The translations under genes and the position numbers were made by a program. The notes below the pieces were generated by a model. That model did not search any database, was not told the DNA's origin, and was given only the letters and a program-made list of their open reading frames with translations. A stretch of DNA of 64,000 nt, taken from positions 62,001 through 126,000 of the forward strand of contig NZ_FXAK01000004.1 of the NCBI RefSeq assembly GCF_900177515.1, read 5' to 3'. The DNA comes from Azospirillum oryzae. Lineage in GTDB: Bacteria > Pseudomonadota > Alphaproteobacteria > Azospirillales > Azospirillaceae. Shown piece after piece: positions 34,785 to 43,135 of this stretch. Numbering within the stretch: the stretch's first letter is position 1; every line of letters begins with the position of its first letter.

Positions 34785-35082
34785 GCCGTCCAGCCGCGAG
34801 GCGCTGCTGGAGGCGCGCCATGCCCTGCTGCGGGCGGCGGAGGGAGGCGAACTGGCATGGGCCGAGGGGGTGCGGGCCATGCGCCGCTGCTTCGGCATGA
34901 CCCAGGCGGAGTTCGGGCGGAGCTTCGGCCTCACCACCCGGCAGGTCTCGCAGCTGGAGACCGGGGCCGCCAACCCGACGGTGGCGACGCTGGAACGGCT
35001 GTCCCGGCCCTTCGGGCTGACCGTCGGCCTGATCCCGGAGCCTGCCATCCCGGAGCCTCCCGCGAAGGATCCGGAGCGGTGA
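34771..35082 (+). CDS. hipB: HipB-like XRE-family antitoxin
   Basis: This 103-residue HTH protein starts at an ATG at 34771 inside the end of hipA. The helix-turn-helix reads MTQAEFGRSFGLTTRQVSQL then ETGAANPTVATLERLSR, as in HipB. An N-terminal extension of about 45 residues (RREALLEARHALLRAAEGG-like) precedes it. It should bind the kinase and repress the operon from the inverted repeats upstream of hipA. The overlap forces coupled translation with the toxin. Confidence 0.88.
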   Translation: MPRRRPSSREALLEARHALLRAAEGGELAWAEGVRAMRRCFGMTQAEFGRSFGLTTRQVSQLETGAANPTVATLERLSRPFGLTVGLIPEPAIPEPPAKDPER

Positions 35083-35221
35083 CCATAGGACCGTGTGCCG
35101 CAATCAATCTTCCGGAAACCAATCCGGCGTCACTGTGCGCTATGGTGCGGGCCATGGTGCCGGACACCAACCCAGACAAGCGCCCCCGCCGGGCCCTTGA
35201 ACACGCGAAGGACAGGACAGA

Positions 35222-36319
35222 ATGAAAGCCATCATCGACGGCATCCGGATCGCCGGCCTGCGCGCGGTGGTGCCGCCCCAGCGCCATTCCTTCGTCGAGG
35301 ATCCCGGCATGTTCACGGTGGAGGAGGCGAAGAAGCTGGCCGCCACCATCGGCGTCCAGGAACGCCGCGTGCTGCCGCCACCCTATTGCGCGTCGGACCT
35401 CTGTATCGCCGCGGCGGAAGGGCTGATGCAGCAGCTGGACTGGGACCCGGCGACGGTGGAGGTGCTGGTCTTCGTCTCCCAGGACGCCGACTATGTGCTG
35501 CCGGCGACCGCCTGCATCATGCAGCACCGGCTCGGGCTGCCGACCAGTGCCGCGGCCTTCGACGTGCCGCTGGGCTGCTCGGGCTATGTCTACGGCCTGT
35601 GGATCGCGGCGAAGCTGCTGGGCGGATCCTCGGCCAAACGGGCGCTGGTGCTGTGCGGCGACAACCCGACCCGCCACCTGCACCCCGAAGACCGCGCCAC
35701 CCTGCCCTTGTTCGGCGATGCCGGATCGGCGACGGCGCTGGAGGTCGACGCCGCGGCCCCGCCGATTCCGGTGGTGATCGGCACCGACGGCGCCGGCGCG
35801 CCGCACATCTTCGTCAAGGCCGGCGGCAAGCGCCACAGCCTGATCCCGCCGGTCGGCACCGCCGGCCGGATCGCCGGCGAGGAAGCCGCCGCCCAGCTGG
35901 AGCGCGACTCCCGCCTGACCCTGAACGGGGCGGAGGTGTTCTCCTTCACCCTGCGTGCCGTGCCGCCGCTCTTGCGCGAGGCGATGGAGCATGCCGGCAC
36001 CGACGTCGAGGGCATCGACCGCTTCGTCCTGCACCAGGCCAACGCCTTCATGCTGGAGCATCTGCGCAAGCGCATCAAGGCGCCGGCCGACAGGTTCGTC
36101 ATCGACATGCAGGGCTTCGGCAACACCAGCTCCGCCTCCATCCCGCTGGCGATCTGCCACAGCATGGGGACACAGCTGGCGGCCGGGCCGGTGAAGACGC
36201 TGATGGCCGGCTTCGGCGTGGGCTGGTCCTGGGGGGCGATGGTGGCGGAGCTGGGGCCGATGCCGGAGCCGCGGGTGGTCGATCTGCCGGAAGGCTATCC
36301 GGTGCTGGCGGTGGGATAG
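35222..36319 (+). CDS. 3-oxoacyl-ACP synthase III (FabH/KAS III)-like enzyme
   Basis: This thiolase-fold enzyme has 365 residues. The catalytic triad is complete: Cys119 (VPLGCSGYVYG), His271 (LHQAN) and Asn301 (GFGNTSSASIP). It condenses an acyl starter with malonyl-ACP or transfers an acyl group. It sits beside glycosyltransferase genes and not in a fatty-acid operon, so an acyl modification of a glycan or natural product is more likely than housekeeping FabH; that is inference. The next gene begins 24 bases later on the same strand. Confidence 0.9.
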   Translation: MKAIIDGIRIAGLRAVVPPQRHSFVEDPGMFTVEEAKKLAATIGVQERRVLPPPYCASDLCIAAAEGLMQQLDWDPATVEVLVFVSQDADYVLPATACIMQHRLGLPTSAAAFDVPLGCSGYVYGLWIAAKLLGGSSAKRALVLCGDNPTRHLHPEDRATLPLFGDAGSATALEVDAAAPPIPVVIGTDGAGAPHIFVKAGGKRHSLIPPVGTAGRIAGEEAAAQLERDSRLTLNGAEVFSFTLRAVPPLLREAMEHAGTDVEGIDRFVLHQANAFMLEHLRKRIKAPADRFVIDMQGFGNTSSASIPLAICHSMGTQLAAGPVKTLMAGFGVGWSWGAMVAELGPMPEPRVVDLPEGYPVLAVG

Positions 36320-36343
36320 GTCCAGCCCGACCTGGTTGATTCC

Positions 36344-37942
36344 ATGATGCGTCTCGCGCTTCTCGACCCTCAAGGCTCCAGTCGGGATCTGGCCCGGACC
36401 CTGGCCCGTGCCCTCGCCGCGGCCGGAGGCGAGGTCGTCCTTTGCCGGACGACGGACGAGGTCTGTGCGGCCGATCCCGATCTCGCGATCGCCGCGTCCC
36501 CCTGTCCCGGCAAGCTGACCCAACATCCGACAATCGCCTTTCTGGAAACGGAACCGGCCGGGCTGCGGCAGGATTGGAGCCTCCTCAAGAAGGTCCTGTC
36601 CTGCGACGGCTGGCTGGTCGCCCGGCCGGAAACCGGGATCTTCCTGTCCGATCTGCTTTCTCCGACCGACAAGACTGCGGCTGTTGCGGTGGCGCCGTCC
36701 GATGATGGGGCGGCGATCCTCCAGGGACTGGCGGAGTTGGCCGGGAGGATCGTCCCGGCAGGCGGCATGCCGGAGAACGAACGCGTCGACTACATCATGC
36801 GGATCGGCGGACGGCGGGCCGCTTTCGTCAGGCGAGCCCTGGAGTCCCTGGCCGCCCAGTCCGCCGGCCGGATCGGCGTGATCCTCGTCAGGCACGGGCC
36901 AGTTGCCGGTCTCGACGGCGTCCTGCAGGATCTGCGTCCATCGCTGGCACGGCTGGACATCATCGACACCGCCCCGGGAGCCCTGCGCAGCACCTGCCTG
37001 TGGGCCGGGCTGGAGAACGTCCAGGCTCCCGTCTTCGGCATCCTGGACGACGACGACCGGCTGCACCCCGACCATGTGGCCAGCCTGCTTCCCCTGCTGA
37101 GGAGAGGGCGCGAAGCCCTTGCCTATTCGGGTGCGATCCGGGTCCTGGAAGCCTCCCCGGAGGAGCCGGATGACGGGGCGGAAACCGGCCTGGAACGGCG
37201 CAGCCTGTATTACCTGGACCCGCCGCAGATGGACCGCCTCTATACCGGACGCTGGCTGCTGGCATCGAACAGCTTTCTTGCCCGCAGCGAATTGCGGGCG
37301 GAGGCCGGTCCCGACCCCCTGCTGGCGATCAGCGAAGACGCCTATCTGCTGCGGCGGTTCGGACGGGTCACGGACTTCCGTCCGTCCTGGCGGCCGACCG
37401 CGGAGTTCTATTGGCGCGCGGACCGCACCGACAACACCGCCTTCGATCAGCGGCATCGCGACGTATCCCTGCAACGTCTGGCGGACCGGGAGCGGCTGGA
37501 CCCGCGGGTCCGCCGCCGCCAGTCCCATGCGGCGGCGGACCATGACGAGGATGTCCCGGTCTGGGGAGAGCTCGGCAAGACACGGCTGCCGAAACTGGCG
37601 GCGGCGGCCGACTTCGCCGCCCTGCCGTCCCACCGTCCCCTGTTCGTGTATGGCGCCGGCCGGGGTGGACAGCTGGTGGTTCGGGAACTGGAAAAATTCC
37701 CCCACCTGCGCATCGCCGCTGTTCTCGACAGCGTCCGATCCGGGGACTTCCTCGGCCATCCGTTACTGCGGCCGGCGGACGTTCCGGCGGAGCATCGGGC
37801 GCAATCCGTTCTGGTGATCGCAAGCCAGCATGTGAGCGAGATCGACGCGGTCGCCGAAGGCTACGGCTTCCGTGACCGGCGCGATGCTTTCCCCTACATC
37901 CGAACCTATATCGACTTGCAGGTCTGGCCCAAGGAGCCGTAG
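36344..37942 (+). CDS. GT2-like glycosyltransferase with unassigned C-terminal domain
   Basis: This 532-residue protein has a central GT-A domain (about residues 150-370) with the acidic motif ILDDDDRLHPDH at 233-244. The first 110 residues are a weakly conserved domain. The last 120 residues form a separate domain: RLPKLAAAADFAALP leads into a glycine-rich loop (FVYGAGRGGQLV) and VLVIASQHVSEI. The same domain ends the convergent gene product at 37967-40036. The glycine loop resembles a Rossmann-type dinucleotide or sugar-nucleotide site. It probably works with the KAS III-like gene 24 bases upstream. Confidence 0.82.
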   Translation: MMRLALLDPQGSSRDLARTLARALAAAGGEVVLCRTTDEVCAADPDLAIAASPCPGKLTQHPTIAFLETEPAGLRQDWSLLKKVLSCDGWLVARPETGIFLSDLLSPTDKTAAVAVAPSDDGAAILQGLAELAGRIVPAGGMPENERVDYIMRIGGRRAAFVRRALESLAAQSAGRIGVILVRHGPVAGLDGVLQDLRPSLARLDIIDTAPGALRSTCLWAGLENVQAPVFGILDDDDRLHPDHVASLLPLLRRGREALAYSGAIRVLEASPEEPDDGAETGLERRSLYYLDPPQMDRLYTGRWLLASNSFLARSELRAEAGPDPLLAISEDAYLLRRFGRVTDFRPSWRPTAEFYWRADRTDNTAFDQRHRDVSLQRLADRERLDPRVRRRQSHAAADHDEDVPVWGELGKTRLPKLAAAADFAALPSHRPLFVYGAGRGGQLVVRELEKFPHLRIAAVLDSVRSGDFLGHPLLRPADVPAEHRAQSVLVIASQHVSEIDAVAEGYGFRDRRDAFPYIRTYIDLQVWPKEP

Positions 37943-37966
37943 CGGCGCCTGCGGCATCCGGCCGGT

Positions 37967-40036
37967 TCAATGCGACGCGATGTAGGGATAGGCGTTGCGT
38001 ATGTCGAGATCGGGGATGCCGCTCAGCGACCGCAGGATTTCCGAGACGAACTGGCTGGCGATCAGGACCACCGCATGCCGCAGGAGAGCCGGTTCCAGAT
38101 CCTGCGGACGGTGGAGCGGCAGGCCCCATGCCTCGCCGCTGCGGTTGCTGTCCAGGAACCCCCGCAGCGTCAACTCCTCCCACTTCAGCAGTTCCAGGTG
38201 AACCAGCCGGCCGCCACGTGACGCCCCGTAGATGTAAATGGGCTTGTCCTGCGGCAGCTTGCGGAAATCGGCCGGCGTTTCCAGCCGGGGCAGCCGTTCG
38301 GCCATCGCCGGGTTCAGGTCGGAAAGGCCGGTGGCGGGCAGAAGCCTTTCCGGCATGCCTTCCGTCTCCGGCGGGGCAAGGCGGGTCAGACGGCCGAGCC
38401 GCTCCCATTCCTCGGTTTCCGGCTTGGGAGGAAGGCACGCCGTCACCTGGAAGGACGGCGCGATCCTCGCCCTTCGGCACAGCCGCTTTGCCACAAACTC
38501 CGCGGCGAGCAGGGTCAGCCCCGGGTCCCGAAGATCCTCCTCCTGCAGAAGGCCGCGGTGGGCCAGCAGCGCGCCGGGGGCGGCTTCCTCTTCGGCGCTC
38601 CGCTTCCATCGGACGGCCGGAGCGAGGCAGCGCAGGAGGCGCATTTCCCCCTGGCTCAACCCTGCCGCTTCCGGCTCCGGTGTCCGGCGCCCGGCCAGAG
38701 CGCCGGCCAGGATGAGAGAGGCGCCGCTGCGGCGGGCGGTCGCCAGGAGCGTCGAGAGGTGCCGGCGATCCCACAGGCATCCGGGCTCCGGCATGGCGAA
38801 CCAGTCTTCCGACAAGCCTGCCAGGGCCTCGGCCAGGGCCGCTCCGTCCGGCTCCCCCGGCAGGCGGCGGATGCGGCGGAAACGGGTGGCGTCGATCCGC
38901 GCCGGCGCCGCCGGCCCCAGGATGGTCAGCGACAGCGCCCCGTGCGTTTGGGCGGATATGCCGGCAAGCGTCCTGGCCACCGCCTCTTCCCGGCCGGAGG
39001 GGGCGGACAGGATGACCTCAACTCCCTCGGCCACTCCCGCGGCATCAGCGTCGAGGTGCCTGCCGCCGGACGGGGGGTGTGTTTCGGCCGGCGTTCCAGC
39101 GGCCGTCTCAAGCGCCGAAAGGATCGCGGGAATGCCGTCCAGCAGCACATCCAGGCTGAAGCGCGTCCGGAAAATCTCCTGCGCCGCCGCCGCCATCTCG
39201 CGGCCCCGGGCGGGGTTGCCGCGGGCGAAGGCGACCGCCTCCGCGATCCGGTCGGCGAGTTCCTCCTCCCCGTTCCCCGTATCCACGTAGAGAAGGGTGT
39301 CGCCGAACGCCTCCGCCAGGAACGGGTGGCGGTCGGCGACGGCCAGGCAGCCGGCCGCCGCCAGTTCGAACACCCGCATGTTCGGCACCGCCCAGGCGCA
39401 ATGTCCCGGCATGTGAAGGCAGAGGCCGAGCCCTTCGGCCGCCGCGGCATCGATGACAGAGCGGCCGTTGAAGGGCAGCGCCCCGGCATAGGCCGCACCC
39501 AGATGGTCCCAGCGCTCCGCCGGGCCATGCACCGCGATCAGACCCTTGGCGGCAAGCGCCCCGAAGGTGCCGCGGTAGCGGGCGCGGTCCCAGTTGGAGC
39601 CGACATAGAACAGCCGGCTGCCGGAATGGAGCGCCGGCGGATGAAGCCGTGCGCCGGAACTGCTGCAATGGAACGGCGCAACGGGCGGCATGCGCGGCGT
39701 TTCGAAGAAGATGTCGCGCAGATAGCGCTCCAGCCTGGGGCCGGAGACCAGAAAGCCGTCATGGCTCATCTCGTGCCGTTCTGACGCGGGATGTCCTTCG
39801 TAGAAGGAGACCGGGTTCCAGAAGCAGGCCAGCCAGGGATGCAGGGTCAGCTTCGGCCTTTGTTGGGGATGAAGGTTGAGGACCACGTCGGGAGCGGCCT
39901 CCTCCACCTCCCCGGACGTATGCACGGCGATGGCGGACCACCCCCGCGCCGCGGCGGCCAGGCGGATCCGCTCGGTGATCTCCTTCTCCGCGGTGGGCGA
40001 TTGGGAACCGAACGGATTGTAGATCGCGATGCGCAT
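37967..40036 (-). CDS. CgeB-like glycosyltransferase with shared unassigned C-terminal domain
   Basis: The ATG at 40036 gives 689 residues; a TTG at 40048 is less likely. Residues about 1-320 are a CgeB/DUF3880-like GT-B domain (YVGSNWDRARYRGTFGALAA, PNMRVFELAAAGCLAVADRH). A GT2-like middle part (EGVEVILSAPSGREEAVART) appears degenerate and lacks an obvious DxD motif. The last about 110 residues repeat the domain found in the convergent GT2 gene (RLPRLETPADFRKLP, IYIYGASRGGRLV, VVLIASQFVSEI). It lies eight bases after the GT4 gene, so it belongs to that operon. Confidence 0.8.
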   Translation of the reverse strand: MRIAIYNPFGSQSPTAEKEITERIRLAAAARGWSAIAVHTSGEVEEAAPDVVLNLHPQQRPKLTLHPWLACFWNPVSFYEGHPASERHEMSHDGFLVSGPRLERYLRDIFFETPRMPPVAPFHCSSSGARLHPPALHSGSRLFYVGSNWDRARYRGTFGALAAKGLIAVHGPAERWDHLGAAYAGALPFNGRSVIDAAAAEGLGLCLHMPGHCAWAVPNMRVFELAAAGCLAVADRHPFLAEAFGDTLLYVDTGNGEEELADRIAEAVAFARGNPARGREMAAAAQEIFRTRFSLDVLLDGIPAILSALETAAGTPAETHPPSGGRHLDADAAGVAEGVEVILSAPSGREEAVARTLAGISAQTHGALSLTILGPAAPARIDATRFRRIRRLPGEPDGAALAEALAGLSEDWFAMPEPGCLWDRRHLSTLLATARRSGASLILAGALAGRRTPEPEAAGLSQGEMRLLRCLAPAVRWKRSAEEEAAPGALLAHRGLLQEEDLRDPGLTLLAAEFVAKRLCRRARIAPSFQVTACLPPKPETEEWERLGRLTRLAPPETEGMPERLLPATGLSDLNPAMAERLPRLETPADFRKLPQDKPIYIYGASRGGRLVHLELLKWEELTLRGFLDSNRSGEAWGLPLHRPQDLEPALLRHAVVLIASQFVSEILRSLSGIPDLDIRNAYPYIASH

Positions 40037-40044
40037 GTCGGCCC

Positions 40045-41244
40045 TCAAGCGACGGTGGCAGGCGAAGCGGCATCCTGCATGAAGTCCAGGAAGGCGCGTG
40101 CCGCCGCCCGGCGGAGAGCCTCATAGGCGCCGGATGCCGCCTGTACGGCGTGCCGGTCCGGATGGTCGGGCAGGGTCGGCAGGACCGCCGCCAGCACGGC
40201 GGCCAGATCGGCCGGATCTCCGGTGCGGAAAAGGGGGCTGGCCGAAGGCAGCTGTTCCCGGTGGACCGCCAGGTCGGAGGCGACGATCGGGCATCCCAGC
40301 GCCAGGGCATCCTCCACGACGGTGCTCCAGCCTTCGAAGCGGGACGGCTGGACGATGCAGGTCGCCATCTGCGTCAGCGCCATGACCTCCTCGTGCGGAA
40401 CCACGCCCAGATGGCGGATGCGGTCGCCGATCCCCAGGCTTCCGGCTTCCGCGAACAGGCGGTCGTAATATCCCGACGCCCGGTGGTCCTTGGCGTTGCC
40501 GGTGCAGACGAGGTCGATGTCCATTCCCCGCGCCCGCAGAAGGGCCAGGGCGCGGAAGGCCGTGCCATGGTCCTTGTGTGTCCAGAACTGGTTGGGGATG
40601 AACAGGAAGCGGGACGGCAGCGCATGACGGGCACGGACCTCGGCCAGCAAGCCTTCGGACTGCGGCCGCACCAGGCTGCGGAAGGGCCAGACCCGGGGCT
40701 GCGCGGCATGGTCAGGATAGAAGCGCAGGAAATCGTCCAGGGCTGCGCGGCTGCTCAGCATCAGCGGCCCGCGCCGCGCCGCGGCTTCGGCGAAGCCGCG
40801 GTCCCGGCTCGCCACCTCTTCCGGGGTGAAGAACTCGGGCAGGTGCTTGTGCTGGAAATCGGGCAGCCAGAGCCAGTGCTTTTCGGTGAGGGTATAACCG
40901 CTGCCGATCATCATCGGATAGATGGCATCCGCCCGCTGCGCCAGCGTCCGGCGCCGCTGTTCGGGTGGGATCGCGCTCAGGGCGGCGGCGGTCGCCGCGT
41001 CCCGGCTGTGGACGATGACGCCGCCGGGACCGATGGCCGCCGCCACGCCGGCCCGTTCCCACTGCGCCATCACCTCCCGCGGCCAGTCTCCGCCCAGGTC
41101 GTCGAACACCACCAGTTCGGGCCGCTCGTCCTCCGGCAGGTCCGACAGCAGAGCGATGACGGCCCGGACATAGTTGAGGCCGCCGAGCCAATAGCTGAAC
41201 CCGGCATAGAAGGGAATGACCAGCATCGGTCGTGACTGCGGCAT
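40045..41244 (-). CDS. GT4-family glycosyltransferase
   Basis: The ATG at 41244 yields 399 residues. The GT-B donor-binding motif FEGWSTVVEDALALGCPIVA, with its two glutamates, and the FIPNQFWTHKDHGTAFRALA region mark family 4. The N-terminal FYAGFSYWLGGLNYVRAVIA is the acceptor-side glycine loop. It starts two bases after the end of the epimerase gene and ends eight bases before the CgeB-like gene, so the block is one operon. Confidence 0.9.
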   Translation of the reverse strand: MPQSRPMLVIPFYAGFSYWLGGLNYVRAVIALLSDLPEDERPELVVFDDLGGDWPREVMAQWERAGVAAAIGPGGVIVHSRDAATAAALSAIPPEQRRRTLAQRADAIYPMMIGSGYTLTEKHWLWLPDFQHKHLPEFFTPEEVASRDRGFAEAAARRGPLMLSSRAALDDFLRFYPDHAAQPRVWPFRSLVRPQSEGLLAEVRARHALPSRFLFIPNQFWTHKDHGTAFRALALLRARGMDIDLVCTGNAKDHRASGYYDRLFAEAGSLGIGDRIRHLGVVPHEEVMALTQMATCIVQPSRFEGWSTVVEDALALGCPIVASDLAVHREQLPSASPLFRTGDPADLAAVLAAVLPTLPDHPDRHAVQAASGAYEALRRAAARAFLDFMQDAASPATVA

Positions 41245-41246
41245 GT

Positions 41247-42224
41247 TCAGCCTCCCACTTGCAGGCATGCGGCCGGGGATGGGCCTGCAGCCAGGCCTTT
41301 CAGCCAAGTCGCGTAGGCCGTCAGCCCCCGGTCCAGGGTTGTGGAGGGCATCCAGTCCAGGACCGGCAGGGCGGCGCATTGATGGCGGGGATCATGGCTT
41401 CTGACCTCGCCCGTGAAGACGACCGGAACCTCCGTTCCCAGCGCGGCCTGCAGAGTGGCGATGGCCGTGGCGATGGATGTCGGGGTTCCGCTTCCGCCAT
41501 TGACGATGCTCAAGCCCGCGCATTGCCGGTCATGCAGGGCAAGGATCAGGGCGACCGCATCGGACACCGACAGGAAATCCCGCGTCTCGTCGCCCGTTCC
41601 CGCCAGTTCGAGCCTTGTGGCGCCTTGCAGAAGGCGGTTGCCCAATTCCCAGAACAGCTGCTTGCGCAGTCCGGCGCCGTAGAGCGAGAAGAAGCGGATC
41701 ACGCTGAAGCGGATGCCGTACCGCTCCGCCCCCTGGCGGCAGACCGTCTCGGCCAGAAGCTTGTGCCAGCCATATTGGCTGACCGGGGCGGGCGGCGTGT
41801 CGGTGGGGATCGGCCCGGCCGGCTGTCGGCCGTAAAGTGCGGCGCTGGAAGGATAGACAACGTGAGTGTCGCTCAGCCCCGCACGGCCGAGCGCATGCAC
41901 GAGTTCGCCGGTGGTCTGGACCGTGCGCCTGAAGTCCAGCTCCGGCTCCTGTTCGGCGCGCCCGACATGGCTTCCGCCGGCGGCATGGACCACCAGGGCC
42001 GGGCGGCCATGGCGGCGGACCGCATCGATCACGACGCCCTCCGTGATGTCCCCCGCCACGGCATCGGCCAGGCAGCCGGTTCCCGTCGTGAGCCCGGCCA
42101 GGGAGGGCGATGCCGCCCGATGCCCGAACGCGACCACCCGCCACCCCCGGGAAACCAGCGCCTCGGCGACGGCGGTGCCGAGAAAGCCCCCGACCCCCGT
42201 GACCCATGCGATACCGGACTGCAT
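41247..42224 (-). CDS. NAD-dependent sugar-nucleotide epimerase/dehydratase
   Basis: This extended SDR has 325 residues. The NAD loop TGVGGFLGTAVAEAL, the catalytic serine segment VVYPSSAALYG and the YGWHK motif (YxxxK) are all present. FFSLYGAG and GDETRDFLSVSDAVALI match the GalE/RfbB-like group. It would convert an NDP-sugar used by the neighbouring glycosyltransferases. The exact sugar cannot be told. It begins 11 bases after the upstream methyltransferase. Confidence 0.9.
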   Translation of the reverse strand: MQSGIAWVTGVGGFLGTAVAEALVSRGWRVVAFGHRAASPSLAGLTTGTGCLADAVAGDITEGVVIDAVRRHGRPALVVHAAGGSHVGRAEQEPELDFRRTVQTTGELVHALGRAGLSDTHVVYPSSAALYGRQPAGPIPTDTPPAPVSQYGWHKLLAETVCRQGAERYGIRFSVIRFFSLYGAGLRKQLFWELGNRLLQGATRLELAGTGDETRDFLSVSDAVALILALHDRQCAGLSIVNGGSGTPTSIATAIATLQAALGTEVPVVFTGEVRSHDPRHQCAALPVLDWMPSTTLDRGLTAYATWLKGLAAGPSPAACLQVGG

Positions 42225-42235
42225 GGTCCGGGGCC

Positions 42236-43021
42236 TCAGAAGCGGCGCAGGGCGAAACTGACGCCGTAACCGAGGCCGCGGAAGCTCCAGCTCGAGAAAC
42301 AGGGGTTGTCGGCCACCGTCCGGTTCCAGACATCCAGAAGCTCGGGGTGGGTCGGATGGTCGATGTCGTCGAATACGACGGCGCCGCCGACGGCCAGATA
42401 AGGCAGCACATCCAGCAAATCCTGCCGGGCTCCCTCGGCGCTGTGGTCGCCGTCCACGGTGATCAGGTCGAAACGCTGTTCCGGATTCCTGGCGAAGAAT
42501 TCCGGCAGGGTCTTGTGCGAGTCACCGTTCACGAAGGTCAGCGGTCCCTGGTGACCGACGCGCTCCAGCTCGCCGCGGACGAAGTCCGGTCCCGGATTCT
42601 CGATGCCGGCATAGCCGGCCTGCCACATGTCGAAGCCGAACAGATGGCAGGAGGGCGCGCGCGAGGCGACGGCGCACAGGCTGCGCCCCCTGCGCACGCC
42701 GATCTCCAGGTAGGAGCGCGGCTTCAGGACATCGGACAGCCCCAGAAGCACCGTGATGATGTCCGCATAGCGCCAGCCGGGGCCGAAGCGGCGGGCTCCC
42801 TCGCGCATGAAGGCGGATACATAGTCCGTGTAGGGGTCGGGCGTGATCCGCTCCATCAGGGCGAGCGCCTCGTCCCGCAACGCCGGCTCCAGGAAACGCG
42901 CCCCCAGGTCATCGGCCGAGATCAGCAGGGGCGGGTACCAGGACGGCCCGCCGGCGCCATCCCCGGCTCCGGTGCCCGGGAACGCCGTGCTCGGGTTGGC
43001 CTTCGCTGCGTCGCTCTGCAA
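42236..43021 (-). CDS. Class I SAM methyltransferase (Methyltransf_24-like)
   Basis: This 261-residue enzyme has motif I YLEIGVRRGRSLCAV and the later LITVDGDHSAEGARQDL and GGAVVFDDIDHP, which are typical of Methyltransf_24 and cephalosporin-hydroxylase-like proteins. The family often methylates sugar hydroxyls. The first 30 residues are low-complexity. It heads a tight four-gene run toward 37967. Substrate not determined. Confidence 0.85.
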   Translation of the reverse strand: MQSDAAKANPSTAFPGTGAGDGAGGPSWYPPLLISADDLGARFLEPALRDEALALMERITPDPYTDYVSAFMREGARRFGPGWRYADIITVLLGLSDVLKPRSYLEIGVRRGRSLCAVASRAPSCHLFGFDMWQAGYAGIENPGPDFVRGELERVGHQGPLTFVNGDSHKTLPEFFARNPEQRFDLITVDGDHSAEGARQDLLDVLPYLAVGGAVVFDDIDHPTHPELLDVWNRTVADNPCFSSWSFRGLGYGVSFALRRF

Positions 43022-43108
43022 TTGGATGTCCTCGTCGTCCTGAATTCGGGAGCGCGCCTACCCCCATGGCGCCATTCTACCAACAACGCCCGGCGAAGCC
43101 ACCCAATA

Positions 43109-43135
43109 GAACGGGCGCCCCTCCCGCGCCCGTTC
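43109..43135 (-). terminator. Stem-loop at the 3' end of the glycosyltransferase-like gene
   Basis: GAACGGGCGC (43109-43118) pairs perfectly with GCGCCCGTTC (43126-43135) over seven bases. The stem includes part of the stop codon of the gene at 43134. It may reduce read-through into the next operon; no clear T-run follows. Confidence 0.5.
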
